NCBI GenBank assembly: GCA_015180985.1
Contig: CP054185.1
Coordinates: 1,915,001-1,979,000 of the forward strand
Source: Flammeovirgaceae bacterium
GTDB taxonomy: Bacteria; Bacteroidota; Bacteroidia; Cytophagales; Cyclobacteriaceae
DNA: 64,000 nucleotides
Reading direction: 5' to 3'
A program made the position numbers and the translations under genes. Positions within the stretch are counted from its first letter, which is position 1. Each line of letters begins with the position of its first letter. This document shows, one piece after another, positions 52,660 through 61,389 of this stretch. The notes beneath the pieces were generated by a model. That model ran no database searches. It was not told the origin of the DNA and saw only the letters and a program-made list of their open reading frames with translations.

Positions 52660-54684
52660 ATGGAAAAAGGGGTTTTGCCGGTATTGCTGATGCTTTTATG
52701 CACAGGTGTTTTTAGTCAGGACAGCCTGAAGACTACCCAACTTGAAGAAGTAGTTGTTACCGGGCAGTTTGAGCCGCAATCGGCTCGTAAGTCGGTTTAC
52801 CAGGTACGAACCATACCCATGGAAATGCTGGAGGCACGCGGGGCCGTGCGCCTGCAGGATGTACTCAACACCGAACTTAATATTCGTTTCAGCCAGGACA
52901 TGGCCCTGGGAGGCTCCAACCTTACCATGCAGGGGCTGTCGGGCCAGAATGTGAAAGTGCTGATTGACGGTGTGCCCCTGGTGGGTCGTCAGGGTACATC
53001 AAACGAGATCAACATTAACCAGATTAATGTTAACGCCATTGAGCGCATTGAAATCATAGAAGGGCCCATGTCGGTGGTGTATGGAGCCGATGCACTGGCC
53101 GGTGTTATCAACATTATCACCAAAAAATCAGTTGATAAAAAACTAGAAGCCTCGCTTAAACTGCATGAGGAAAGTGTTGGTACTGAATATGGTGTGGGTG
53201 CAGGCATCCACAACCAGGCATTAGGCATTGGTTATTCTTCCGGGCATTTCCGTTACCGGGCCGACTTTAATCACAACTATTTTGGGGGTTGGCAGGGTAG
53301 TGCGGCCGGGCGTGATAAGCAGTGGCACCCGAAGAAACAGTTCATGGCGGCAGGGCTTGCCGGCTTTGAACGCGGGTCAACCAATGTGTATTACCGGCTG
53401 GATTATCTTTTCGAAGACATTTATAATCCGGGTGTATTTCAGGGTGGTGAGGCGCTCGACCAACACTACTACACCAACCGGCTGATGCACCAGCTTCAGG
53501 GTGGGTACTCTCTTTCTCCTAAGTTGCAGGGCAACACTGCATTTTCATTTACCGGTTATCAGCGTGAAACACAATCCACTATTGTAAATGAGACCACAGG
53601 CCAACGCTTCCTGGCCACCGGTGCAGGCCTGCAGGATGAAACTACCTTTGATGGATTGACGCTTCGCAGCACGTTGCAGTATAGGGTTAATGAAAAACTT
53701 TCGGTACAGCCGGGTATTGATTTCAATTTCGAATCAGGAAGTGGCGGAAGGATTAAGGAAGGCACCCAACACATTGGCGACTATGCTTTGTTTGCTTCGG
53801 CCGAATGGCGTATCCATCCCGCCATTCAGATACGACCGGGCCTTCGCCTGGTTTACAATACAGTCTATGCCGCTCCTCCTGTTATTCCGTCATTAAATAC
53901 CCGAATAACCATTAACCCGAAGCAGGATCTTCGGCTGTCGTACGGGCGCGGGTTCCGCGCGCCTTCGCTACGCGAACTATACTTTGATTTTTTTGACGCC
54001 AGCCATGCCATCGAAGGAAACACCGACCTGAAAGCTGAATTATCGCACAGCATTTCGGGTTCGTGGAACTTCCGGTTTTCGGAAAAAAATGGCTTAGTCA
54101 TTACGGCAACGGTGGGCGGGTTTTACAACACTATCGAAAATATGATTGGCTACGGGCAGAAACCCGGCAACAACCTGGTTACTACCTACCTGAACGTTGA
54201 ACGCTATAAAACCACTGGTATAACGGTGGGCTCCACAATAAAGCACAAGGCGGTGGAGGCAGCCGGTGGGCTTGGATACACCGGCCGCTACAATCAGCTC
54301 AGCGAAAGTTTTGAACAAGTAAATGGTTTTGCCTGGTCACCGGAAGCCACGGCATCGGTAACCTACCGGTTTATCCGGGCAGGTCTTGATGTTTTCCTGA
54401 ATTACAAGTTCACCGGCAAAACACCGTTCTACGAAATCGTAACCGAAAATGGTAATCAGGTGCCGCGCCTGGCCGAGCAGGATGCCTTTTCGTGGGCCGA
54501 TTTGAGCGCAGTAAAGCAACTTGGAAAACACATTTCATTTACTACGGGCATCCGTAACCTGTTTGATGTAACCGCGGTGAACAATACCTCGGTTGCTTCG
54601 GGCGTGCACAGCGGAGGCGGTACACGGCCAATCGGTTACGGGCGCTCATACTTTTTTTCAATCAATTATTCACTAACCAAATAA
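52660..54684 (+). CDS. TonB-dependent receptor, probable haem/iron receptor (HmuR-like)
   Basis: A 674-residue outer-membrane receptor. Signal peptide at 1-20 (PVLLMLLCTGVFSQ), a TonB box-like segment LEEVVVTGQ near 27, plug domain 35-150 with IERIEIIEGPMSVVYGADALAGVINIITKK, and a beta-barrel ending in an aromatic residue-containing last strand (SYFFSINYSLTK). The barrel has GRGFRAPSLRELYFDF, where haem receptors carry an FRAP motif. An HmuY-like gene follows 6 bp later, which supports haem as substrate. The ATG at 52660 is chosen over a TTG 24 nt upstream. Confidence 0.9.
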   Translation: MEKGVLPVLLMLLCTGVFSQDSLKTTQLEEVVVTGQFEPQSARKSVYQVRTIPMEMLEARGAVRLQDVLNTELNIRFSQDMALGGSNLTMQGLSGQNVKVLIDGVPLVGRQGTSNEININQINVNAIERIEIIEGPMSVVYGADALAGVINIITKKSVDKKLEASLKLHEESVGTEYGVGAGIHNQALGIGYSSGHFRYRADFNHNYFGGWQGSAAGRDKQWHPKKQFMAAGLAGFERGSTNVYYRLDYLFEDIYNPGVFQGGEALDQHYYTNRLMHQLQGGYSLSPKLQGNTAFSFTGYQRETQSTIVNETTGQRFLATGAGLQDETTFDGLTLRSTLQYRVNEKLSVQPGIDFNFESGSGGRIKEGTQHIGDYALFASAEWRIHPAIQIRPGLRLVYNTVYAAPPVIPSLNTRITINPKQDLRLSYGRGFRAPSLRELYFDFFDASHAIEGNTDLKAELSHSISGSWNFRFSEKNGLVITATVGGFYNTIENMIGYGQKPGNNLVTTYLNVERYKTTGITVGSTIKHKAVEAAGGLGYTGRYNQLSESFEQVNGFAWSPEATASVTYRFIRAGLDVFLNYKFTGKTPFYEIVTENGNQVPRLAEQDAFSWADLSAVKQLGKHISFTTGIRNLFDVTAVNNTSVASGVHSGGGTRPIGYGRSYFFSINYSLTK

Positions 54685-54690
54685 ACAAAT

Positions 54691-56124
54691 ATGAGGATGC
54701 ATATAAAGATTGGTCTGTTACTGAGTATAGTTGGTAGTTTACTGTTGCTGGGTTCCTGCAAGGAAGATCCGGAGTTGCCTGATAACCTGGTTGAATTTGA
54801 GTCAACCACATTGGGTGTGGCTGATGATGAGAACGAATTAAACATTATTATAAAACTTTCTCGCGAAGCCACTGCAGCAACCCAGGTTGCTGTTCAGGTT
54901 ACGCCAACGGGTGTTACTTACGGTGTTGATTTTACTACCGAACCGGCCGCAGTAGCAGGTACCATTACGTTACCGGTGGATAAGGGAGCTGTTTCTGTTT
55001 CTTTCACCCTTGTTAAAGAAACCGGTATTTTGTTTGATGGCGATGAACAGATAGTGTTTACAGTTACCCCGGCCGATGCTTCGCTGGTTGCCGGAAGTAA
55101 AGCACAATTAACTGTTACTTTTTCGGAGTTGATAGCCCTCTCGGGCGAAATGGAAATAAACGGAGGAGGTGCACTCTATCCAAACAAAGTGTTTATTGAT
55201 TTAAGCGCCAACCGGCAAACTGCCGTGCAGCGCACTGCCTGGGATTTCGGATTCAGTTCCGGCAGCGAGTTTCGGGTTATTCTTAACTCTTCGAATGGCA
55301 TGATGGCCCGTGCACTTGATAAAACAGATATGAATGCGGTTACAGCTGCCGATACGGCTGGTTTTGGTGCGCAACTCTCGCTGGCTGCCGTATTTGCGGC
55401 CATCAATACCACGCCCATACCCGGTTGGGTGCCCGAAGCGATTAACTGGATTGACGATCCTGCCGGTGATTTGACTAAAACAGCTATAGCGGCCGTTTCC
55501 TCAACGCTTTCGGAAAATAAAGTTTATATCGTTAACATGGGTACAGGACCCGGCACGCCTGCTCCGCAACTGGGCTGGAAGAAAATCCGGATCATTCGTA
55601 ATGGAAATGGATACACGCTGCAGCATGCGAATATCGGTGCTACTTCGTTTTCGGAAATTCAAATTACCAAAAATTCGGCCTATGCTTTCCAATATGTCAG
55701 TTTAACAACAGGCGAAGTACTTGTGGAGCCATTTGTTGGCCGGTGGGATATTGCATGGACAGGCTTTACCAACTCAACCAACTTCGGTTCGGGACTGGTG
55801 CCTTACTATTTCCAGGATGTGATTTTGCAAAATATGACGGGCGTTGCCGTTGTGCAGGTATTAACCAGCACGAAATCATATGAAGCATTTGCAGAAGCCG
55901 ATTTAACAGGCTTGGATTTCTCCAGCCAAAATCAATTGAAAATCGGAACAAGCTGGCGTACGGGCGGTGGCCCGTCAGGGCCGCCTTCAATCCGCAATGA
56001 TCGATTCTATATCGTTCGTGATGCATCCGATAACTACTACAAACTGCGCTTTACTTCGCTCACAACCAGCGGTGAACGCGGAAGGCCCCGGTTTGAATTT
56101 GCCCTGGTGAAAAAGGGCGTGTAA
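54691..56124 (+). CDS. HmuY-like haem-binding lipoprotein with Calx-beta domain
   Basis: A 477-residue surface or periplasmic lipoprotein; lipobox LLLGSC gives Cys23. Residues 35-135 form a Calx-beta domain (FESTTLGVADDENELNI, YGVDFTTEP). Residues 150-475 resemble the HmuY family (AWDFGFSSGSEFRVILNSSNG, WDIAWTGFTNSTNFG), which in Porphyromonas captures haem and passes it to HmuR. The Calx-beta addition is also seen in other Bacteroidota HmuY-like proteins. Cotranscribed with the receptor gene; followed by a terminator-like hairpin. Confidence 0.87.
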   Translation: MRMHIKIGLLLSIVGSLLLLGSCKEDPELPDNLVEFESTTLGVADDENELNIIIKLSREATAATQVAVQVTPTGVTYGVDFTTEPAAVAGTITLPVDKGAVSVSFTLVKETGILFDGDEQIVFTVTPADASLVAGSKAQLTVTFSELIALSGEMEINGGGALYPNKVFIDLSANRQTAVQRTAWDFGFSSGSEFRVILNSSNGMMARALDKTDMNAVTAADTAGFGAQLSLAAVFAAINTTPIPGWVPEAINWIDDPAGDLTKTAIAAVSSTLSENKVYIVNMGTGPGTPAPQLGWKKIRIIRNGNGYTLQHANIGATSFSEIQITKNSAYAFQYVSLTTGEVLVEPFVGRWDIAWTGFTNSTNFGSGLVPYYFQDVILQNMTGVAVVQVLTSTKSYEAFAEADLTGLDFSSQNQLKIGTSWRTGGGPSGPPSIRNDRFYIVRDASDNYYKLRFTSLTTSGERGRPRFEFALVKKGV

Positions 56125-56135
56125 CTGATGTTTTA

Positions 56136-56168
56136 GGGGAGTTGCTTCGAAGGAGGTAACTCCTTTAT
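56136..56168 (+). terminator. Terminator-like hairpin between the HmuY-like gene and the 7-TM gene
   Basis: GGAGTT pairs with AACTCC, extended by two G-U pairs, with an internal CTTCGAAG element, then TTTATT. It is short of a perfect T-run, so it may be leaky. AAGGAGGT within it lies 25 nt before the next start, too far to act as its ribosome-binding site. Confidence 0.45.
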
Positions 56169-56180
56169 TGTGTATACAAG

Positions 56181-56888
56181 GTGATTGAGCTAATTCATAA
56201 GGTTCCGATTCTGACAACGATAATTTCGTTGGGATTCTTTATTGTGCTGCGTAAGCATTGGATAGCGAAGAACTGTCCTCCTTACCTTTTCTGGTGGATG
56301 ACAGGCGTATTGTGTTATGGCCTGGGTACCTTAACCGAAAGCCTGGTAAGTATTTTCGGTTGGAGCGAAGTCGTTTTTAAGGCATGGTATATTTTAGGTG
56401 CCCTGTTCGGAGGGTTTCCATTGGCACAGGGTTCGGTGTACCTTATGGTTAACAAGTTTGTTGCGGATGTTATGTTGCGAATAGTTTTAATCATAATCAT
56501 GATTGCCACCATCATGGTTATCCTTTCTCCTATAAACTACGGATTGGTTGAGCCCACCCGGCTAACGGGCAGCGTGTTGGAATGGAAAACGGTGCGGCTG
56601 ATAACCCCGTTTGTAAATTTGTACGCCTTTGTTTTTCTGGTTGGCGGTGCGGCATATTCGGCATACCGGTACAGTAAAAACCCCGAATTCATAAAGCGCT
56701 TTTGGGGAAATGTTTTTATTGCCACGGGCGGCTTACTTCCCGGTATTGGCGGATCGTTCACTAAGTTTGGCTATACCGAAGTGTTGTATGTTACTGAACT
56801 GATAGGAATACTCTTTATATACGTAGGTTACCGGACCATTCGCGCTGACCGGACCCTGTCAGTATTCAAGGTTCAGCTCAATTCATGA
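56181..56888 (+). CDS. 7-TM membrane protein of unknown function
   Basis: A 235-residue integral membrane protein with seven hydrophobic spans and little loop sequence, starting at a GTG. No family motif is recognised with confidence. It follows the HmuY-like gene on the same strand and its end overlaps the convergent PepSY-type gene by 16 bp, so a link with haem or iron uptake is possible only by position. Confidence 0.65.
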   Translation: MIELIHKVPILTTIISLGFFIVLRKHWIAKNCPPYLFWWMTGVLCYGLGTLTESLVSIFGWSEVVFKAWYILGALFGGFPLAQGSVYLMVNKFVADVMLRIVLIIIMIATIMVILSPINYGLVEPTRLTGSVLEWKTVRLITPFVNLYAFVFLVGGAAYSAYRYSKNPEFIKRFWGNVFIATGGLLPGIGGSFTKFGYTEVLYVTELIGILFIYVGYRTIRADRTLSVFKVQLNS

Positions 56889-57445
56889 AGAATCAGTGCA
56901 ATAACCGGTAGCAGAAACCCGGCCGCCATAAACCATTTGCCTCGTCCGGTTACGCCATTTTTACCTTTAAGTACAAACAGCCCGGTTATACTGATGATGA
57001 TTAAAAAGCCGCCAAAGATATCGGATACCCATTTCCACCCTTTCAGGCTGTTGCGGTGTAACACGTTCGATTGATAAAAAACGGGCCTGCGTTTTATTTT
57101 TTCATACAAGCCTTCCCCAGTCTCAAGGTCGATAAATAGCGAAGCATTGTCGTAATAAATCTTTACACGGTTTTTGGCCGGGATGTCGTACACTTTAAAC
57201 TGTTCTTCACCGGCCAGCTTACTGAATGCAACAATTAAATCAGCGGAAAGCTGGTGGGTTGCATAACCGGGCGGCACACGAACTTCTTTCTTTTCGATGA
57301 TAAAATCCGGATTCCATTCGTCTACATGGTTTAGTGCAATTCCTGATAAGGAATAAATGATGATAAGCGATGAGAAGAAATATCCCGCATCGCGGTGGGT
57401 GATGATGTTCAGCCGCCTGATTTTTCCGGAAAGTTTTTTACTCAT
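56873..57445 (-). CDS. PepSY-type membrane protein
   Basis: A 190-residue inner-membrane protein with three TM segments (about 24-42, 143-162, 170-188) and an extracytoplasmic middle region. IITHRDAGYFFSSLIIIYSLSGIALNH near residue 14 and VLHRNSLKGWKWVSDIFGGFLIIISITGLFVLK near 128 are typical of PepSY/FepA-like iron-reductase-associated proteins in Bacteroidota. The ATG at 57445 overlaps the chelatase-like gene's stop by 4 bp; the longer open frame to 57511 is not preferred. Probably takes part in reduction or release of iron. Confidence 0.82.
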   Translation of the reverse strand: MSKKLSGKIRRLNIITHRDAGYFFSSLIIIYSLSGIALNHVDEWNPDFIIEKKEVRVPPGYATHQLSADLIVAFSKLAGEEQFKVYDIPAKNRVKIYYDNASLFIDLETGEGLYEKIKRRPVFYQSNVLHRNSLKGWKWVSDIFGGFLIIISITGLFVLKGKNGVTGRGKWFMAAGFLLPVIALILHELS

Positions 57446-58392
57446 GGCAACTGTGCCAGGCTGTTGTTTACAAGGTTGTCGGCATGTTCGCGCGAAATGC
57501 GAATAACCCACTGCTCAATGTTTTTATCGGGTAGTATAGAATCGGCTATATAAGCCACATCTTTTTGGCGATTACCGGTTTTGGCAATACCATCGCCAAT
57601 TATCTTAACCTGGAACATCTCATCGTGTGCCACCAGTACGGGCACCACCAGCGCTTTTTCTTTTTGCTTAAACACACGCTTAATAGCAACCGTGGTAGAA
57701 TCCGGGTTATAATGGGCAACATGGCCGCACCAGCCGAAGGAGTAGGCATCAATGGCTGAATGTTGTTTTACGTAAGTGCCCACATCATGCAACAGGGCCG
57801 ACCATTCCTTCATGTAGGTGGCATCGCCATAGGCAATCATTACTAGGCCTTCTTTGCCCGGCTCTTTCGAAAGCTGGGATGCCCTGTGCAGGATGTTTTC
57901 TTTAAGCAGGCCCGAAAAATCAAGCAGGGGTGTGATGTGCGTTGCAGCTTTGGGTGTGTACCGCTCAATCTTTTCAATCTTCAACGTTTCAAGCGATTGC
58001 GGGTCTTCTTTTTTGCCGATGATGGTGGGGATATCATCAAATGAATGGGAACTGACCGTTAAGAAAATCGGTACAATGATCACATCCGTATATCCTTCAG
58101 CATCAAATTCTTTAAGGCGGGTGGCAATGGAGGGTTCGTTGTACTCCATAAATGCTGTTTTGGTGCCCTGAATTTTTCCGTACCCTACCAGCGAGTCTTT
58201 AACATTGTCTTCCAGGTTAAGTAAAGCCTGCCGCCATGTAGCCGAGCGGGAGCCGTGGTTTACCAATAGCACCCCGATTTTTTTTGAGTTGGCGGGCTCA
58301 CCTGTCCGGAGGGTCTCTCCGGAACTTGAACTGCATGCCAGTTGGGCCACTAATCCGGCCATGACGATGAGAATGAATGCGAAGCGTTTCAT
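57442..58392 (-). CDS. CbiX/sirohydrochlorin chelatase-like lipoprotein
   Basis: A 316-residue exported lipoprotein (lipobox AQLAC, Cys20, from the ATG at 58392) with two chelatase-like halves. The first begins IGVLLVNHGSRSATWRQ with the CbiX active-site His, and VIIVPIFLTVSSHSFDDIP near residue 105 is typical of CbiX. The second half has YSFGWCGHVAHYN and VVPVLVAHDEMFQ. Chelatases for cobalt or iron are normally cytoplasmic; an exported copy beside a haem receptor suggests removal or insertion of metal in a tetrapyrrole in the periplasm. It heads an operon with the PepSY-type gene and has a Fur-type palindrome upstream. Confidence 0.85.
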   Translation of the reverse strand: MKRFAFILIVMAGLVAQLACSSSSGETLRTGEPANSKKIGVLLVNHGSRSATWRQALLNLEDNVKDSLVGYGKIQGTKTAFMEYNEPSIATRLKEFDAEGYTDVIIVPIFLTVSSHSFDDIPTIIGKKEDPQSLETLKIEKIERYTPKAATHITPLLDFSGLLKENILHRASQLSKEPGKEGLVMIAYGDATYMKEWSALLHDVGTYVKQHSAIDAYSFGWCGHVAHYNPDSTTVAIKRVFKQKEKALVVPVLVAHDEMFQVKIIGDGIAKTGNRQKDVAYIADSILPDKNIEQWVIRISREHADNLVNNSLAQLP

Positions 58393-58448
58393 TGTAATTT
58401 GCTGTTTCCGGCAACAAAAATGAGCCATTAGGCATGTTTTTGCAAGGT

Positions 58449-58471
58449 TTATTTAGAATAATTCTAAATAA
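58449..58471. promoter_or_regulatory. Fur/PerR-type 7-1-7 palindrome
   Basis: A perfect 23-bp palindrome with one central base; its core TTAGAATAATTCTAA has the 7-1-7 form of Fur-family boxes (Fur TGATAATnATTATCA, PerR TTATAATnATTATAA). It lies 57 bp before the chelatase-like gene start. Iron or peroxide control is the likely meaning. Confidence 0.6.
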
Positions 58472-58501
58472 TCTGATTTACAGTCTTTTACTGCCTTGCC
58501 T

Positions 58502-58807
58502 TTAAAACTTTCCGAAAAAGCTGTTGATATCGAAGTAGGCTTTTTTGGTGTCTCCGGAGGGTGTAACGAAAGTCAGTTCATCGTAATGTTTACCACCTCG
58601 TTTAAGCAGGGCTTGCCCGATTACCCTTGAATTCGGATAGTGCTCCTGTACCCATTGGTATTCTTCCCGGATTGATTTTACAACCACCGCTTTTTCAATG
58701 CTTGAACCGTCCCGGATGGTTGAGGTGGTTGTGTGTGTTGACGAGCACCCGGCCCAGGCTGTAAACAGCACGATTAAAAAGAATGGAGCAAGATGGTCAG
58801 GTTTCAT
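58502..58807 (-). CDS. Small hypothetical lipoprotein
   Basis: A 101-residue exported lipoprotein with lipobox AWAGC (Cys21), a Ser/Thr-rich linker and a compact domain ending DELTFVTPSGDTKKAYFDINSFFGKF. No family is recognised. The terminator at 58830-58861 separates it from the upstream QW-repeat gene on the same strand. Confidence 0.75.
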   Translation of the reverse strand: MKPDHLAPFFLIVLFTAWAGCSSTHTTTSTIRDGSSIEKAVVVKSIREEYQWVQEHYPNSRVIGQALLKRGGKHYDELTFVTPSGDTKKAYFDINSFFGKF

Positions 58808-58829
58808 AACGAAGAATTTTAGTTAAGAT

Positions 58830-58861
58830 AAATAAAAGCAGGGCAGTGGTATCTGCCCTGC
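58830..58861 (-). terminator. Rho-independent terminator after the QW-repeat protein gene
   Basis: GCAGGGCAG and CTGCCCTGC form a perfect 9-bp stem with a 6-nt loop; on the minus strand it is followed by TTTTATTT. Confidence 0.8.
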
Positions 58862-58870
58862 GGTAAGAAA

Positions 58871-60187
58871 TTACTTTTCCTTACCCATTTTAATTAACCG
58901 CTCCACATCGTTGTTTACCGATAGAATCAGCAAACAGGTTGCCGTGCAGAACACCGGGCTGGTAATACAGTGGTGGCCGTTCCAGCTTCCATCGTTGTTT
59001 TGGATCTTGATTAATCGGCCGCTCATATTCTCATACCAGTTCTTCCAGCTTTGGTCTTTGCCGATGATCATGCCTTCACCGGTTTGCAGGTAACTTAAAA
59101 ACTCCTCGCCACCATTATTACCGAAGCCATCCATCACCTCATCGCGCTGAGCGGTTTGTTTGGCCGATTGATAGACTTCGTAAGCTGTTGCATACCGCAT
59201 GGCATCGTCTTTCGAAAAACCAAGCTTTTCCAGGTTCTCAGCCGAAGGTGCCGCACTCTGTGGGAGTGTTCCGTTACGTTTTGCCAACTCCATCTCTTCC
59301 TGTACCCTGCGGGCTTCTTTGGCTGAGGCTCGTGTCGATCCGGAAACGGAGTATAAAACAATACCGGCACCACGGTCGGTTTTTGATTCACCGGTCTTTG
59401 CATCGTAGTTGTTTTTCTGGAACTCGCGCGACTTCCGTAAAGCATCCGCATCAACGCTGGCGCCATTGGCCTGGGCTGCTTCCAATGCAGTTGTTGCAAA
59501 AGAAGACTGCAGCACACCTGCCCAACCATCGCCCCGCATGCTTCCGTCTTTATCCTGTGCACTCTGGATTTTTGCCACACAGGTATTCAGGTTTTTCTTT
59601 ACCCGATCCTTTAACGCTTTATCGTGATTAGTATGCTCAAGAATGTTCGACAGGAATTGCGCGGTTAACACCACATCAATGTTGGCCCCGAGCTTGGTTT
59701 GGATTTGCGTGCCGGTAAGTTGTGTAATGTTGTAGCTGGCAGCCGGTGCAGTTTCAACAGCGTTGAACAAGTAGTGCAGGGCGTTGCCGAGTTGCATTGA
59801 ATATTCTCCGCTGGTAAGCGTGCTACCGCTTCGCAGAAGGGCCATGGCCACCATGCTGGTGGTTGCCGGATCGGTTTGCACGGCATGCGGGTCCATAATA
59901 TCCTGCCGGTAATGGCTGCCGGCACCCCAGCCTCCGTTCTGGTTTTGTGCACGGGCAATCCAGCTTAAGCCGCGTGTAATGGAAACCGCTACCCGGTCGG
60001 GAGTTAAATAAATAAAACTGGAGTCTGAACTTTCTTCTCCCATTACCGTGCGGAACACGCACCCTTTTGGAATTTCCCGTAGTGTTTTCTGCCCTGTACG
60101 GCTTTCAACACGGCTTGTAAATGCTGCCAGTATAAATACCAGGGCAGCCGTTCCCGTTATTGCAGGGATGATTAATGCCTTCTTCAT
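58871..60187 (-). CDS. Exported terpene-cyclase/prenyltransferase-like alpha-toroid protein
   Basis: A 438-residue protein with an N-terminal membrane anchor or signal (ALIIPAITGTAALVFILAAF). The rest is an alpha/alpha toroid with QW-type repeats: AQNQNGGWGAGSHY near residue 82, SAQDKDGSMRGDGWAG near 213 and IQNNDGSWNGHHC near 397. Squalene-hopene cyclases carry such repeats with a DXDD catalytic motif, which is absent here, so it is probably not a cyclase; a binding or structural role is more likely. An ATG six nt upstream (MHMKK) is the alternative start. Confidence 0.75.
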   Translation of the reverse strand: MKKALIIPAITGTAALVFILAAFTSRVESRTGQKTLREIPKGCVFRTVMGEESSDSSFIYLTPDRVAVSITRGLSWIARAQNQNGGWGAGSHYRQDIMDPHAVQTDPATTSMVAMALLRSGSTLTSGEYSMQLGNALHYLFNAVETAPAASYNITQLTGTQIQTKLGANIDVVLTAQFLSNILEHTNHDKALKDRVKKNLNTCVAKIQSAQDKDGSMRGDGWAGVLQSSFATTALEAAQANGASVDADALRKSREFQKNNYDAKTGESKTDRGAGIVLYSVSGSTRASAKEARRVQEEMELAKRNGTLPQSAAPSAENLEKLGFSKDDAMRYATAYEVYQSAKQTAQRDEVMDGFGNNGGEEFLSYLQTGEGMIIGKDQSWKNWYENMSGRLIKIQNNDGSWNGHHCITSPVFCTATCLLILSVNNDVERLIKMGKEK

Positions 60188-60282
60188 ATGCATTTTGTTT
60201 TGGTTTACAATGCCTGAGATGCCGGGTGCGTCAGGATTTCACACGGGTGCGGTGTGATTTTCTTGATAATTATTTAATCGGG

Positions 60283-61182
60283 CTAAAAAAGCCGCTGGGA
60301 TTTGACTTTTTCCCTGATGTAGTTTTTAAATTCTACCGGGCTCAGAATGGTTACTTCATCGGCAAGGCCCAGTACAAAGCGGCCAACGCCTTTAAAGTTC
60401 AGTACGGGGCCGTTAAACAGGTAGGATTTGGCTTCCTCGGTTTCCTCTTTTTCCAGGTAAGGCTGTGCCAGCGGAAACTCCTCGCGCATCAGCACATACG
60501 CCCGCAAACTTAACCGGAGGGTAACCCAGGTTTCCTTTCGTCCGGTAATGCCGAAAATATCGGTGTTCGTTTTTTCATGCATTTTCTCAAACTTGTAAGG
60601 TTTGTCGAGCACCACCACTTCGCCTATGCGTTCAAGTTTAAAATACTTGCATTGCTTGTCTTTGGTATCCAGCGCCAGTACCGACTGAAAGCCTTCGCCA
60701 AACTGGAAGGGCTCTACCAGCCGATCGGTAATTTCCTGGCTGTTGGCCGAGTGGTAATTTTTAAGAACAACCTGCCTTTTGTTCTCAACCGCTTCCGATA
60801 GCGTACGAAACATCTTGGCTACCCGCAACTTTAAAAACTGTTCGGGCAATTCCTTTGCTTCAGAGTGGAGTGCAAGTTTTTTTAATAAGTTTCCGCGCAG
60901 CGGATGGCCGCTGGCCCCGCTTTGAATGAGTTGACGCAGGATGCTGATTTCTTCAAGCGTAAAGCGGTCTTCGGGGTTTTCGCCTTCTTCGCGATGCACA
61001 AAATAGCGGCCGTGAAAATCCTGATCGATCATAAACCCGATTTCTTCCAACAGTTTAAAATACCGGTAAATGGTGCGGGGAGAAGCATCCAGGTGTTGGG
61101 CGAGTTGCTCAACCGTTCGGCCACCGCCTTTCAGTAAACTGATGAGTTGAAAAACACGAAGGATTTTAGCCTGGGGAATCAT
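60283..61182 (-). CDS. WYL-domain transcriptional regulator
   Basis: A 299-residue regulator. The N-terminal winged HTH (about 1-60) reads RVFQLISLLKGGGRTVEQLAQ followed by SPRTIYRYFKLLEEIGF. The WYL domain (about 140-290) includes KNYHSANSQEITDRLVEP and QFGEGFQSVLALDTKD; it is thought to bind nucleic acids or small ligands. A C-terminal WCX-like extension follows. It is divergent from the D-aminoacylase gene. Targets cannot be inferred. Confidence 0.88.
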   Translation of the reverse strand: MIPQAKILRVFQLISLLKGGGRTVEQLAQHLDASPRTIYRYFKLLEEIGFMIDQDFHGRYFVHREEGENPEDRFTLEEISILRQLIQSGASGHPLRGNLLKKLALHSEAKELPEQFLKLRVAKMFRTLSEAVENKRQVVLKNYHSANSQEITDRLVEPFQFGEGFQSVLALDTKDKQCKYFKLERIGEVVVLDKPYKFEKMHEKTNTDIFGITGRKETWVTLRLSLRAYVLMREEFPLAQPYLEKEETEEAKSYLFNGPVLNFKGVGRFVLGLADEVTILSPVEFKNYIREKVKSQRLF

Positions 61183-61259
61183 GCCTGCAAGCTAAAGAAA
61201 TGACACAGTCTGACAAAAGCCTTACGTTCTTTTGCAAGAAAGAGGTTACCATAGCGTCT

Positions 61260-61299
61260 ATAGGATTGGTGTAAATCCATCAATCCTATCCTCTTTTTT
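61260..61299 (+). terminator. Terminator-like hairpin in the D-aminoacylase leader
   Basis: ATAGGATTG (61260-61268) and CAATCCTAT (61281-61289) form a 9-bp stem around a 12-nt loop, followed by CCTC and six T. An outer AAGAGG at 61240-61245 could pair with CCTCTT. It sits between divergent starts, with no plus-strand gene upstream, so it may end a short leader or small RNA. Confidence 0.5.
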
Positions 61300-61389
61300 C
61301 CGCTGGTCAGGTGGCAGAACCGTCATTGTTTTCTGTTTGAAGGACATTAAATTCCCGCTTATCTTGAAGAAAAGTTAAATCTGCTGACT

